Position numbers and translations under genes: made by a program
Shown here: positions 32,891-47,509 of the stretch, in pieces
Numbering within the stretch: position 1 is the first letter of the stretch
How the letters are laid out: the number at the start of each line of letters is the position of its first letter
NCBI RefSeq assembly: GCF_010093535.1
Contig: NW_022985168.1
Coordinates: 221,924-285,923, forward strand
Length of the DNA stretch: 64,000 nt
From: Lindgomyces ingoldianus
Taxonomy: Eukaryota > Ascomycota > Dothideomycetes > Pleosporales > Lindgomycetaceae
Direction: 5' to 3'
The notes under the pieces: model-generated
Told to the model about the DNA's origin: nothing
Seen by the model: the letters and a program-made list of their open reading frames with translations, nothing else
Database searches by the model: none

Positions 32891-35520
32891 ACTAGAAAAG
32901 CGATTAACTATACTATTATAATAGAATCCTATTAGCAACTAACAACTCTGCGTAATAACAGGAAAAATAAGGAACAATTCCTATTATACAAACAACTTAC
33001 AAAGGACATAGGGATATTAAAGGCAACACTATAGAACAAGACTAGCCTAGAGTACTAGAATAACAAGATTAACATGTTAGAGGCTTTAACAAGCCTGTAG
33101 ACTTAATTATATGTAGGTTGTGTAATTACTAATCTATGCATAATAACTTAGAAGGGCGCTACCCTTCTAAGTGTATACATAGAGGATTTTAAAGGATAGA
33201 CACTACAAGACTTCTTAGCACTTAGCTACGCATTTAAAAGGGAGCTTATATAAGTGCTAAAAGACAAGGGAATTACACTACAGCTAGGCACTAAAGGTAC
33301 CTAAGCCTAAAAGCTATACAATATAGCATAAGAAAAGGCAATTGCACTAAAAAGGCTTTATATGTAACCTTTATTACTATATAAGGCTCTGCACAGAAGC
33401 AGACTAAACATAATGCTGCTATTAACACTAAACATACTAGCATTACCTGCTCTTACACTTTAGCTAGCACTACACTAATCACTGTACAAACAATACATGC
33501 CACCCTACCTAACGCCTGCTCCACACCCTCAATCGTACACACCACCGCCTGCAGTAGTGTATGCACCACTGATACCACCTGCACAATCTATACCACATCA
33601 CAGCCTGTACAAACTTCCACCCTAGAGGGAAACTGCTAAAGAAAAACTCCTAGCAGACAAGATTATATAATTCTAAAAGGCATAAAAAAAAAAAATAACT
33701 ACACAGGTTAACTATATAATATCTTTATAAATAAAATAAAGATCTTTATTAATCTATGTTAACAGCTAGATATTTAGGAAACTTAGTACGCAGACATCTT
33801 TCTAGATATCCTAGAAGGTTAGGTGAATATGCACTATATGCACAACATAGGCCCTAGAAATAACTAGAAGCATTTATACAACACCTTAAGCATTATAACA
33901 AAGAATTTTATGCAAAGAGAAGAAGAAAAACTACAGAAGGCAAAGTTCTGTGTAAAAGGTAAGACTATTCTAGCAGAAAAGCAACTTATTAAGTTTAACA
34001 GTAGAAGAATTAAACTTACGCATAACACAGTAGTTTTTACTTAGAAGGGACAAGTAAGCTACCTTTATATAATTAACCTAAAGAACAAGAATGCTGCATA
34101 ATAATATGTTAAGTAATATGCAAGAGGGGTATATATTACATCTGTGTGTTAACTAGAGGCAGCATTTAACCTGTTTATTGCTGCACAAACTATAGACCTT
34201 TTGCATAATAATATTAACACACTTAACATATAAATTTAATAGTAGATAGACAACAGTAAGTGTAGTCTTACCTTTCTACTATTATAGCTTAATTATGTAA
34301 AGCTGTTTATCTTTACAGATAAATTATTTACTAATAATAAAGACCTTAGCTTATAGCTAAGATTCTTAATTATATTAGGTAATAAAGACTATATAGAGTA
34401 AAGTAACTGCTTTAAAATACTAGGCAACATTATACACTAGAATTCTACTAAGTGTAAAAGAGTAACTAGGAGTGTCTTTGCTAGCAAACTATACAGAATA
34501 GTTAGAGAGTTTAATAATGCAATTACACTTAGTACAACTCTATAGTAAATTATACAAACACTTAAACTGCTACTAATTTTAGTAGTAATCTGCATAGATT
34601 TAAGGTCTCTATATAATTACCTTATTAAGCTAGGCACTACTAGTAAAAAGTAACTTATAATTAACATTATGTTACTTTACAAATTATATAAGAAAAGAGA
34701 AATTACTAAAATAAAGTAAATTAATAGTAAAAACAACTTAGTAGATGCATGTATAAAGAAAACACTAAACTAAGCTCTTTAATTATTAGTCCTAACTAAC
34801 TGCCTCTCTGTCTAGATAGAAGCATCTGTGGACTAGCTAAATCCTGTGCGCAAAGATGCCCTAAACTAACTAGACTAATAACGCCTTTATATAAGGCCTA
34901 TCTTTTTTATTTTTTTTTGTACGCACTTATTTTTCTTATTACAAGATTAGAAAAGAAGGATATGTAAAAAAGACAGTCTATTTATCTAGTATATAGAAAA
35001 AGAAAAAGCCACTACCCCTTACATATAGTAGTTACAATGCAGACCACAGCTCTGCTATACGCATAAGGCGCAGGCATTAGCCTAGAAGTTAGCTAACACA
35101 CAACACTTAATAAAAGAAAAGGCACTAGTAGTGCTACTATAATAACAAGTACACAGAGTTACTAGGACCTAACTGCAACTCTAGACTAGGACTGCACAGA
35201 AGTACCCCTTACAACACACAACCTTTGCTGCCTACAGCTGTAGATTAGTGCTAGTAGGCAAGATAACATTAATATTATAAAATAGTAAAGCTGCTACATG
35301 CTGCTTCTTAGCCTGTTTATAATTAGCATTTTGTATAAAGAGGAAGTAGAAGAGCTAAAAGATCTATATATTTATGCTAAGATGCTAAATAAACTGCTAA
35401 TTAGCAGCAGAACTAGTTAAGAAGGTAACGCAGATGCGCCCTAGGCTACTAGACTGCACAAGGACGTTAAAGACGCCCGCACTAACAGCGCTAGAGGTAG
35501 AGGAGGAAGGCTAGAGAGAC

Positions 35521-35521
35521 A

Positions 35522-35561
<40 letters not shown>

Positions 35562-35562
35562 C
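35521..35562 (+). repeat. (CT)n(GT)n microsatellite in F1
   Basis: Compound dinucleotide run near the 3' end of F1. The same place in F2 (44,358-44,408) has a longer GT part, so it is part of the element and changes length. Confidence 0.9.
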
Positions 35563-36288
35563 AGGCAGGAGTATCTGTCACTGTTAGCACTGTACAAAAA
35601 GAGAAAAGAGCTAGAGAATAGTACAGTAGGGCTTAGAGAGTAAAGAATAAAGAAGAGAAAGTAAAGAAGAAAAGAAGACCTTATTATATACACCTCCCTA
35701 CGCACCTGCCTACGCAAAGATCCCACACTATTCTAGCACAAAACCCTGCACAAAACAGTTTATACACTGCTAAATTACTTACAAGGTAAGCGCATAAAGG
35801 CTAAATAATAATAGCCTAAAATGCTCTACACTATTTATAAAGCTATTTACATAGCGCAACTAGCCTATCTTAACGTACAGCATTACTAAGGCAAGTCCTA
35901 ACAAATAGGGTAGAGTAAAGGCAGAATGTAATTAGATAGACCTACATAGACAAAAAAGAGGTAACACGTACAAAAGGCAACTTTTTAGATAAAAAGAAAA
36001 GTTGCTAGTGTCTGTACGCAGCAGCAGCGTTACAGTCTAGATATAAGCAATTGCGCACAAGCAGGACCACATATCTCTGTTACATAATGCTTGTGTGTAA
36101 ACCTCTGTGCGTGAACATCTAGATATCCCTCTTTTCCTTTGTACAGAGGAAAGACAAGAGCAATAGAACTAGAAACATGTTGCCCTTACCTTACCTACCT
36201 TGTACGCTGTGCACACTGTACACCACTCTTACTCTTGCTACTTAAGTGCTCATACCATAAGCAGCTAGCTGTCAGAGCCTATTCAACA

Positions 36289-37957
36289 ATAGGTGTATTT
36301 TTATGTGTAGGGGAAGCTTAAGCTTGTAATTATCTTGTTAAGTCTATAAAACTTTATATAGTCTTATTCTTTTTTCTGCTAGCTTCCTAGAGGGTCTAGA
36401 TATCTTAAGATTTTTAGTGTTAAGATATGTGTAGTCTTTTAAGTAGATTCTTAGTCTTAGTTATTATAATTTATTTATGTATCTTTTTATTATTTTCTAA
36501 CTAAATCTAGCTTTTATTGCTAACTTTTTATGTATGTTTTATAAGTTTAATAACTAGTTTATTAATTTCTAAAAGTCTGTAGGTTAGTTTCCTTTTAGTG
36601 TAAAGTAAAAGTTATAACTAAAATTAGCTTTATATAATGTTTTCTTTATTATAGCTAATTCTACAGTGTTAATAGCTAACTATGCTATTAAAAGCTATTC
36701 TGCCTAATTATTTTAAGTGTAGGAGACATACTTTTTAAAGTACTTTTCTACTTTAGCGTTTACTCTCTTAGTCTAACTGTCTGTCTGTAGATAGTAGGCT
36801 ATAGATAGCTTATGTGTTACACTAAGGTGCTGCATAGCTGCTTTCTAGAATCTGCTAGTAAATAGTTTATCTTAGTTAAAGATAATAATTTTAGGGCATT
36901 TATATACTAATATTACATTTTGTTTTAATTTATTGATAAATTTTTTAGCTATTATTATTTTTTCTAAAGGCTAAGTGTGCAGGTATTTAGTAGTTTTATT
37001 AAAAGCAACTATAATTATATTACACATTCTTTTTATTCCTAGTTCTTTAGACAGGAGAAGTCTTGTAATAAAGTCTATTATAATTATTATTTATAGTTGC
37101 TTTAGGGCTTTAATTAGTTATAAGTATTTATAGGCTTTATGCCTTTATAAGTTATTTCTATTATAGGTATTACATTCTTTAAGCACTTTAGTGCATAATT
37201 ATTTTACTTTTAGTATTTATTATAGTATAGCAGTTCTTAACTTTTTTTAGAGCGTGCCTATTTTTAGGTGTCTAAACATTAAAAATTTGTAATATTTACA
37301 GATTAGATTTTTTTATCCCTACTTATTTAGTATAAGCATGTAGAGTTTTTTTATAAGTTAAGGCCTATTATAAATCTATTTTTTATTAGTTTTTTTAAAA
37401 AAAGTAAACTTTTTAGTTCTTTTCTTTTTTTTATTAAAGTAATTTAGCCTCTAGCTAAGAGTGTTAGCTTGCTAGTTCTATGTTCCTAAAATATGCTTAA
37501 TAATGCAGTTAAATTATGCAAGCTTTATTACCTATTTTACATGCATTAGTAATAGTTTCTTTATAGTTAAAAATATAACTAAGTTTATGTAGTCTATTAT
37601 AATGTAGAAGGGTTTTGCTATTTTATGTAGCTCTATAGCCTACACTCTTACTACATTTAGTATAGCTTTTAGCTCTTTATTAGGTATACTGTAGCCTGCT
37701 TTAGGTCCTAAAAACTTAGCAGAGTAGTATGCTACTAGGTGCTATCTTCTGTCTTCTTGTTTTTAGTAAAACGCAGCTCTGCTAGCTCTTAGGGACGCAT
37801 CTGTGTAGATCTTAGTGTTTAACTGTAGGTTATACATTCTTAGTACTAGTTTAGCTGTTATAGCCTATTTTAGTGTTATAAATGCTTTATTGATTTATAA
37901 AGTTTAAATAAACTTTACTATTACCTGTTTCTTAGTAGTAGTGTTTATTAGAGGTAT
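36289..37957 (-). mobile_element. Gypsy G, integrase/RNase H piece
   Basis: Minus-strand text includes ERVN-like integrase core remnants, TPYKANF-like and ILRYLDPLGS...EKR followed by TSLSFPYT, the usual end of chromovirus integrases before the HPVFHVS motif. Interrupted on the left by F1 and on the right by F2. Heavily RIP-damaged. Confidence 0.75.
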
Positions 37958-38269
37958 TGTCTGTACGCAGCAGCAGCGTCGCGGCCTGGATACGAACGAT
38001 CGCGCACGAGCAGGATCACGTATCTATGTCACATGATGCTTGTGCGCGAACCTCTGTGCGCAAACATCTAGATATCCCCTTTTTCCTCTATATAGAGGAA
38101 AGACAAGAGCAATAGAACTAGAAACATGTTACCCTTACTTTACCTACCTTGTACGCTGTGCACACTATACACTACTCTTACTTTTGCTACTTAAGTGCTT
38201 ATACTATAAGCAGCTAGCTGTTAGAGCCTATTTAACACTAATTAGTAGTTAATTTAATTAACTGTAAAT

Positions 38270-38640
38270 TAGTAAAAGTAATAATAGAGTACCTACGCCC
38301 TACAAGGTACTTTATTTTATTACTTATTCTTTAGAAAGAGTAATAGCAGAGTACCTACACTTTATAAGGTACTTTATTTAGTTACTTATTTTTTAGAATA
38401 GTAAATTAATCTTTTACATTATACAGCAAGCTCTACTACTATATAGAGTAAAAAGGAGATAGTATAAGACGCACACTAAAGCTACTAAAGCTGCATAACC
38501 TAGTAGCTAGACAATAGCACATTAATTTTTTGCATTATACAGCAAGCTCTGCTACTGTACAAAGTAAGAAGAAAATAGTGTAAAGCGCACACTAAAGCTA
38601 TTAAAGCTGCACAACCTAGCAGCTAGATAATAGCAGTACC
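38270..38640 (+). repeat. tandem repeats in F2 leader
   Basis: Two ~56-bp units followed by two ~120-bp units, the shorter version of the F1 array. Confidence 0.7.
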
Positions 38641-41600
38641 TGTGTAATCTACTAGAAAAGCAATTAACTATACTATTATAATAAAATTCTATTAGTAACT
38701 AATAACTTTATGTAATAATAAGAAGAATAAGAAATAATTTTTATTATATAAATAACTTATAAAGAACATAAGAATATTAGAGGTAACACTATAAAATAAG
38801 ACTAGCCTAAAGTACTAGAATAATAAAATTAACATGTTAGAAGCTTTAATAAGCCTGTAAACTTAATTATACATAAGTTACATAATTACTAATCTACACA
38901 TAATAACTTAAAAGGGCGCTACTTTTCTAAGTGCGTATATAAAAGATTTTAAAAAATAGACACTATAAGACTTCTTAGCACTTAGCTGCGTGTTTAAAAA
39001 GGAGCTTATATAAGTGCTAAAGGACAAGAGAATTACACTATAGCTAGGCACTAAAGGTACCTAAGCCTAGAAGCTGTATAATATAGCATAAGAGAAAGTA
39101 ATTGCACTAGAAAGGCTTTATACATAACTTTTATTACTATATAAGGCTCTACACAGAAGCAGACTAAACATAATGCTAATATTAACACTAAATGTACTAG
39201 CATTACCTGCTTCTACACCTTAGCTAGCACTACACTAATTACTGTACAAACAATACATGCTACCCTACCTAACGCCTGCTCCACACCCTTAATTGTACAC
39301 ACCACCGCCTGCAGTAGTGTATGCACTACTAATACCACCTGCACAATCTATACTACATCACAACCTATATAAACTTCCACCCTAAAGGGAAACTGCTAAA
39401 GAAAAACTCCTAGCAGACAAAATTATATAATTCTAAAAAGCATAAAAAAAAATAATAACTATATAAGTTAACTATATAACATTTTTATAAATAAAATAAA
39501 AATCTTTATTAATTTATATTAACAGCTAGATATTTAAAAAACTTAGTACACAGACATCTTTCTAGATATTTTAAAAAGTTAGGTAAATATGTACTATATG
39601 TATAATATAGGCCCTAGATATAACTAGAAGCATTTGTACAACACCTTAAGCAGTTACTTTAACACTAATGTAAACTATAGCTAGTACTAGACAGACTAGA
39701 CAATAATAACTTTTATATAATGCTAATAAAAGAACCTTAATAAAAGTTTATATAAAGTTTTTAAAATAATAATTAATAAGCTTACACTTATATAAAAAGC
39801 ACTAAAAATAAAATTCTAAAAGGATGTTCTACTGTACACTGCTGTTATATAAGCCTGTTAAGGACAACTAGAACTAAAACATGCTATGTTTACTATTAAG
39901 CCCTTATGCAAAGCTTTATTTAGTAACTTATAAGCATTACTTTAAGTTACTATAGACTAAAGGGTAAACTAATACCTCTAAGAACTACTTAATGCATACT
40001 ACATAGACTGCTAATACAACTCTGCACAACAAGAAGAAAGCCTCTCTCTGTATAGAAAAAGACAATATAGAAGATCTCTATCTAGGTTTAGGCTATAATC
40101 TAGAGACAACTGCACACAAATAAAGAAGTGCTTTGTCTGCTATAAAGAAGAATGTTAGTTATTAAACTACTCTTATAATAACTATACGCAAGTAAAGAAC
40201 TAGTATGTTGCTTTATATAAAAAATTTTATAATAAGACTTTATTATATAAAGCTATTACTTTATACATCTAAGACTTTAAAGGTTACCTTAAAAAAAAGA
40301 ATAATTTACATAATGCAAAGGAAATAAAATAGAAGAGTAAGAATGCTAAAAAAGCTGTTAACTACCTTACCTTTACTGCCTATCTATACTGTGCAACAGG
40401 AGAGGACATCTACAGCATTAAACCTAAGAAATATGCTAAGCAGTTTATCCTTAATAACTAATACTATATAGTATACTAAGGTAAACTATAAAACATAGGC
40501 GCAGTAAAAATCTCTACTATTAGCAAGTCCTAACTTAAGGTGTACATATAAGAAAACCTATATATAAAAATTAATTAGATACTTAGCTAAATAGATATTA
40601 GCTTTAAAGGCTAGACACTAAAAAAATTAATTAGTACTATATAAATCTAGAACCTAATTAGTCTAGTTACATACTACATTCTAAAGACTTTAACACTATT
40701 TCTGCTATTACTAGCAAATGCTAACTAACTTAGGGCATACTTTAATAACATTTTAAATATTATTATATATAAAGACAAAACTACTGTTTTTATTATATAA
40801 AAATAAGGACACTTTTTTTTAATGTTAGTAAGGAAAAATCTATGTTTTTCTTTACTAAATTAGAACTCTACTGCCTTTACTGCTAATTTAGACACCTCTA
40901 TATAAAAAGACTCTAAAAGATGCTAACTAGCGCTAGCTACAACATTAATGCTGCAGTGCTAGAAGAGATTAAGAAGTTTTGCTACCTTTACTAATTATAT
41001 AACTAGGCTTTATAAAAATTTAAGTTTATAATTAAAGATAACACCTACTTTAACTATAAAGTTGTTATTAATGTTATATAAATTAATAATAAGAATATCT
41101 TATATGTTATTAATATAGATATATTATTTTAAGCTGCTACATTTTTAAAATCTATGTCTATATAAGATACCTAGAATGCACTGTGCAAATGCTAGATTAA
41201 CACTTATTAAAAACCTTTAGACTACATTGTGCATAACTTTAGTATAAACTTTACTTTAAAGGATTTTTAAGCTTATGCAAAAATTATAGAAGCTATATGC
41301 AGGCAGATGCCTATAGAAGCATATTAAGTAGTTAGAAAGGTTAAGCGTGTGCACACACCTTTCTAACAAGTGTTTAACATTCTAAAGACTAAGCTAGGTA
41401 ACTATACAGATAATAAGGCTATCCTGCAGATAGCAGTTAAGGCTCTAAACAACACAGCTAGCCTGCACAGTTTAGTACCCACACTGCTAGTCTTTAGGGC
41501 ATACTTAAGAATTAACTTAGACTTTTTACTATTACTAGACATTATTGCATAAGTAAGCACTATATAAAAGGCAATAAAGATACTTTAAAAAGACTACATA

Positions 41601-44357
41601 AAAGTAAACATTAATTATATAATTAATACTTATAATAGCTTTATAACATATAAAGTTTTTAACTTTTTTCTTAGCTTAAAAATTATAGCATAGAGAGAGA
41701 AGAAAAGCTAAACTAGCCTATATAAAATTAAAAGCATTAAAGGGAGAAATGTTATTATTAAAAGAGAGAATAGCCTACTAAAGCTTTAATATACGCAGGT
41801 TAAACTATACTATAAAGAAAAGAAAAAAGACAGCCTACTTGCAACAAATAACCTAGATAAACTAATTCCTATATAAAAAAATTCTCTAAAGAAAAGGAAA
41901 AAAAAATAGCCTTATAAGAATGTTATAAAGGTAGAACTAAAGCCTACTATAGACTAAGCCCCTTAGAATAGTAATACTGCACTAGTGCAAAAGAAAGATA
42001 TAGATACTAGAAAAAGTAAAAAGCAAAGAAAACCTGCATAAAGTCTAGACTAGGTATTTCTAACCTAGAAGAAGAAAGATAATTAGGCTTTATCTATTAA
42101 GCTCTGTACAGACAGTGTAATTACTACACTTAAAAAACTATTTAAAAAATTAGACTACATAGAGATAGACACTTTAATTGCTAACAGCACTTTTAAAGTT
42201 ATAGTGTATAACTTAATAAAGCATAAAAGTTAGATTTTTAACCTTTGCTTTATATAAAAAGTAAAAGGTAAAACAACTTAACTATATAAGAAATCCTGCC
42301 TAGTGTTTACTAGCTACTTAGATAAAGAAAAAAAAGAAATTCTTACCTAGTTACTAACTATCTAGAGAATAAGCTAAAGACTACTTCTAGCTATAAGAGC
42401 AAGCCTAAGAGCTATATATATAATACATTTTAAACTATGTAATATTACATAAGCATACATCTAATTAATAGATAAGCTTATGCGCACGCTGTACATAAAG
42501 CTACTAAAGGAGATGCGCTAGAGCTTTCTACTAAATATAATACTCTAGGTTATACAACCCTTATATAAAGCTGCTAAATTAGGACTATATTAGTTTAAGA
42601 CATACTATAACTACTATAAAAAAAAGCTGTGTATGTATATCTTTTTATATAACCTTTACCTTTTAATTACTAATAAAAAAGAGCACACTTTTAGTATTAC
42701 TAGCTTATAAACAGATAATACTTTAAGCATTATAATAAAAAATTTTGCATAAAGAGAAAAAAAAAACTGTAGAAAGTAAAGTTCTATGTAAAAGGTAAGA
42801 CTATTTTAGTAAAAAAGTAACTTATTAAGTTTAACAGTAGAAAGATTAAACTTACACATAACATAGTAGTTTTTACTTAAAAAAGATAAGTAAGCTACTT
42901 TTATATAATTAACTTAAAGGATAAAGATGCTGTATAATAATATGTTAAGTAATATGTAAAAAAGGTATACATTATATCTATATGTTAACTAGAGGCAGCA
43001 TTTAACCTCTTTATTACTACATAAACTATAAACTTTTTATATAATAACATTAACACACTTAACATATAAATCTAATAGTAGATAGATAATAGTAAGCGCA
43101 GTCTTACCTTTCTACTATTATAGCTTAATTATGTAAAGCTGTTTATCTTTATAGATAGATTATTTACTAATAATAAGAACTTTAGCTTATAGCTAGAATT
43201 TTTAATTATATTAAGTAATAAGAACTATATAGAGTAAAGTAACTACTTTAAAATACTAGGCAACATTATACACTAGAATTCTACTAAGTGTAAAAGAGTA
43301 ACTAGGAGTGTCTTTACTAGTAAACTATATAGAATAGTTAAAAAGTTTAATAATGTAATTACACTTAGTATAACTTTATAGTAAATTATATAAACACTTA
43401 AACTACTACTAATTCTAGTAGTAATTTACACAGATTTAAGGTTTCTATATAATTGCCTTATTAAGCTAGGCACTACTAGTAAAAAGTAACTTATAATTAA
43501 CATTATGTTACTCTGTAAATTATATAAGAAAAAAGAAATTACTAAGATAAAGTAAATTAATAGTAAAAACAACTTAGTAAATGTATGTATAAAGAAAACA
43601 CTAAACTAGGCTTTTTAATTATTAGTCCTAACTAACTGCCTCTCTATCTAGATAGAAGCATCTGTAGACTAGCTAGATCCTGTGCGCAAAGATGCTCTAG
43701 ACTAACTAGACTAATAACACTTTTATATAAAGCTTATCTTTTTTATTTTTTTTATTATACGCACTTATTTTTCTTATTATAAGATTAGAAAAAAAGGATA
43801 TGTAAAAAAATAGTCTATTTGTCTAGTATATAAGAGAAGAAAAAGCTACTACCCTTTACATATAGTAGTTACAATGCAGACTACAGCTCTGCTATACACA
43901 TAAGGCGCAGGCATTAGCCTAGAAGTTAGCTAACATATAACACTTAATAAAAAGAAAGGTATTAGTAGTGCTACTATAATAATAAGCATATAGAGTTACT
44001 AAAACCTAACTATAACTCTAGACTAAGACTGCATAAAAGTACTTTTTATAACACATAACTTTTGCTACTTACAGCTGTAGATTAGTGCTAGCAAGTAAAA
44101 TAACATTAATATTATAAAATAGTAAAGCTGCTATATGCTACTTCTTAGCTTATCTATAATTAGCATTTTATATAAAAAAAAAGTAGAAAAGCTAAAAAAT
44201 TTATATGTTTATACTAAGACACTAAATAAACTGCTAATTAGCAGTAGAACTAGTTAAGAAGGTAACATAGATGCGCCCTAAGCTACTAGACTGCACAAGG
44301 ACGTTAAAGACGCCTGCACTAACAGCGCTAGAGGTAGAGGAGGAAGGCTAGAGAGAC

Positions 44358-44376
44358 ATCTCTCTCTCTCTCTCTC

Positions 44377-44408
<32 letters not shown>
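44358..44408 (+). repeat. (CT)n(GT)n microsatellite in F2
   Basis: Counterpart of the F1 microsatellite, with a longer TG run. Confidence 0.9.
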
Positions 44409-44411
<3 letters not shown>

Positions 44412-45140
44412 GCAGGAGTATCTGTTACTGTTAGCACTATATAAAAAGAAAAAAGAGCTAGGAAATAGTACAGTAAGGCTTAAAAAGTAAAAGATAAAGA
44501 AAAGAAAGTAAAGAAGAAAAGAAGACCTTATTATATACACCTCCCTACGCACCTGCCTACACAAAGATCCTACACTATTCTAGCATAAAACCCTGCATAA
44601 AATAGTTTATACACTGCTAAATTACTTATAAAGCAAGCATATAAAGGCTAGATAATAATAGCCTAAAACACTTTACACTATTTATAAAGCTATTTATATA
44701 GTGTAACTAGCCTATTTTAATGTACAGCATTACTAAGGCAAGTTTTAATAAATAAAGTAAAGTAAAGGCAAAACATAATTAAATAGACCTATATAAATAG
44801 AAGGGAGGTAACGCGTACAGAAGGCAACTCTTTAGACAAAAAGAAAAGTTGCTAGTGTCTGTACACAGCAGTAGTGTTGCAGCCTAGATATAAATAATTG
44901 CGCATAAGTAAAATTACATATCTATGTTACATAATGCTTATGTGTAAACCTCTATGCGCAAACATCTAGATATCCTCTTTTTCCTTTATATAAAGGAAAG
45001 ACAAGAGTAATAGAACTAGAAACATGTTGCCCTTACCTTACCTACCTTATACGCTGTGCACACTGTACACCACTCTTACTCTTGCTACTTAAGTGCTTAT
45101 ACTATAAGCAGCTAGCTGTCGGAGCCTATTCAACAGGTAT

Positions 45141-45642
45141 AGTAATTTTTAAGTAGTTTTTAATTATTTGTCAAACATATTTTAATAGTCTAAGAAATCC
45201 TTTAACTTTCTTAACTATTATAGGTTCTAGCTATTTAAGTACCTTCTATACTTTAGCTAGGTTAATCTTTATTTTTTTACTATTAATTATAAATTCTAAA
45301 TATTCTGTTTTAGTAACGTAGAATTTACATTTAGAGAGCTGCAGGTAGAGTCTGTACTTCCTTAGCTACTTTAAGACCTTTTGTACCTTCTATATGTAGT
45401 CATCTAGGCTTTCTTTTAAATAGATAAGGACGTTATCTAGATATACTAGAGTAAAGATGTTAAAATATAGGTTAAAAGCTGTGTTAATAATTTACTAGAA
45501 TGTTACTAGAGCATTTATTAAGCTAAATAGTATTACTAGTAATTTATAAAGCTTTTATAGAGTCTTAAATGCTATAAGCTACTTATCTTTTTCTCTTATT
45601 TTTATTTTATTAAATCTATTTTATATGTTAAACTTTGTAAAG
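45141..45642 (-). mobile_element. Gypsy G, reverse transcriptase palm piece
   Basis: Minus-strand text gives LVYLDNVLIYLKESLDDYI (YLDD expected at the catalytic site) followed by KYRLYLQLSKCKFYVTKTEYLEFII, the classic Gypsy RT palm-to-thumb segment. Bounded by F2 on the left and B5 on the right. Confidence 0.85.
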
Positions 45643-45644
45643 TA

Positions 45645-47507
45645 ACGTACTTCATAGGCGAGTTGCTCACACACCTGAGTTGCTTACTTTTGCCAAGACC
45701 CCACCCTAACAAACTCTATTATGTCCCATAACAACCCGCTCTAGCACTATATAGTATAGTACAGCCTAGAATATTATTTAGATACTACTTCTGCTTCTTG
45801 CTTACATGTTTGTGTGTTATGCCTAGTCTAATTACACTATTTGCAGCACCTTTAGGATAGCTTACTTACTTTAGGTTACACCTGCTTTTTTACTTTCTTT
45901 CTATTACTGTGCGCTTTAAACTTCTTTAAAGCTATTAAGCATAGGCTTTTTTAAATTATTAAAGTCTTTTCTACTTTAATTTACTTTTTTTTATGTAATT
46001 TATGTTGCGTAGCAGCCTTATTAGCTGCTTAAAGCTTAGTAATTTTTTATTACACTAACACTAGCTTATACATAATTATTGCTGCCCTTTTTAAGACTTT
46101 TTTAAACACTTTAACTATAAAAGTTAGTAAACTATTTATATGCTTCTAAATTTTTATTTTTATAAGCATTAATTATAACTTAAGTTCTAAAGTATTACTT
46201 AGAGTTTGCAACTACTAGGGCTTATTATATATAAGTAGTAGTAATAGAGTGCGCAACTTTATATTAAGGCCTATTATAACTTATTATAGGTTAAAAAGAA
46301 CTAATTTAGCGCTTTAAAACTCTTTTTAGATATTACTAAAAGTAATTATAGCATAATAAGCTACTTTAAAGCATAGTAAAAACTTTATTTTTATAATATA
46401 AGTAATTTAGCTACACATAAAGTTTTTAGCTTAGCGCTTATATGTCTTTTTTAAAAAAGCAAAACAACCTACATTAAGTAGCTATAAAAAGTGTAATAAG
46501 TAAAAAAGTATATAAATAGTAATAATCTTGTTATTCTTATAGTATTACTAAAAATAAAGTAAGTTATAGCTCTTATAGCTGTTAATAACTAGTAAATAGT
46601 AGCTGCTAATAGTACACTTTTTTATATGCGCATTAAAGTGCTTTAACTAGTCTAAACTAAGCTAATTAGTAGTCTAGCTGTGCTTAGAGATTATAATAAC
46701 TTAATTCTAAAGTAGATTTTTCTTTTTATACTAGTTTAAAAAGTAGTTGCTACTCTAGAAAATAATAAAAGGCAGAATAGCTTACCTTTTAGCATTAATG
46801 CTCTAGATAGCTGTTGTCTACTCCTAGTTACCTAGCTAGACTGCTTTTAGCTATTCTTATTTCTCTAAACCTGTAACAACTACTTTAGTAGATATCTAGC
46901 CTATTATAAACCTTATCTTATTAAAGTTATATGTGTTATTATTTTAGATGCTATACTTAGCATTAATATTCTTTATAAAGTTAAACTAGCCTTAAATTAC
47001 TGCAGAATTTTTATAAAAAGCTCTTTTATAGTTATACTTACACTTAAACTTTACTTTAAGCTTTAAGTAATGCTTAATAAACATATTAAGCTAGTTTATG
47101 CTAATATAGCCTATATTATGCTTAGTGTGTAAAGAATTAGCTATATTAGCTACAGCTGCTAGCTAGGGGGGAAATCCTTGCATATTTAGCTTAAGTATGT
47201 GCTAAACAATTACTTACTTTTTATTATTATCTAGCTTTTATAAGTTAGCTATATAATTAGCTTAGAAAAGTTGTCTAGTGTGTTAGTTACTTATTATCTT
47301 TTAAAAAACCCTATAGATAGCTGCAGCGTGTTACTTAAAAAGTGTTACATCTTATTTAAAAGCCTAAAGCATAAGCTGCATCTAACATTCTTTTAACACA
47401 TCTAAGTAGTGTTATTAGAAATGCATTAGTGTAGGAAGGGTAGTGTAGTAGGGTCTTAGCAAAAGTAAGCAACTTAGGTGTGTAAGCAACTCGCCTATAA
47501 AGTACGT
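45645..47507 (-). mobile_element. family B transposon, full-length copy 5 (1,863 bp)
   Basis: Uninterrupted B copy in minus orientation: TIRs ACGTACTTCATAGGCGAG at 45,645 and complement at 47,458-47,507, TA on both sides. The minus strand reads the same DDE_1 transposase as copies 1 and 3. At 45,700-45,735 the C-terminal coding end is among the least damaged B sequences (for example AACAACCCGCTCTAGC). Interrupts the RT of Gypsy G. Confidence 0.9.
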
Positions 47508-47509
47508 TA

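Larger units (their letters stand above)
31937..36288 (+). mobile_element. Copia family F, deleted copy F1 (4,352 bp)
   Basis: LTRs of 280 bp (31,937-32,216; 36,009-36,288), TGTCCGTACGCAGCAGC ... TTAACA/TCAACA, flanked by ATAGG (31,932-36; 36,289-93). Contains the leader tandem repeats, a Pro-rich Gag-like stretch (near 33,480-33,640) and the C-terminal RNase H region, but lacks the 3,077 bp of integrase and reverse transcriptase present in F2. The junction at 33,885-33,891 is a TTAAGCA shared by both breakpoints in F2. Non-autonomous. Confidence 0.9.
37958..45135 (+). mobile_element. Copia family F, full-length copy F2 (7,178 bp)
   Basis: LTRs 37,958-38,237 and 44,856-45,135 (280 bp each), flanked by GGTAT (37,953-57; 45,136-40). 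Readable through stops: Pro-rich Gag-like region near 39,250, knuckle KCFVCYKEEC near 40,128, integrase tail IAVKALNNTASLHSLVPTLL near 41,425 (open frame 41,370-41,552), RT with SCLVFTSYLDKE and YIIHFKLCNIT*AYI near 42,300-42,460, and an RNase H region near 43,130-43,600. Integrase before RT gives Copia. Inactivated by RIP-type stops. Confidence 0.9.

Noticed and set aside
35521..35562. (CT)n(GT)n as a telomeric or centromeric satellite
   Set aside because: It is an internal microsatellite of element F, present at the same place in both copies.
36139..36321. 60-70-codon frames within F LTRs (also 38,040-38,252)
   Set aside because: LTR sequence; they persist because the LTR is less damaged.
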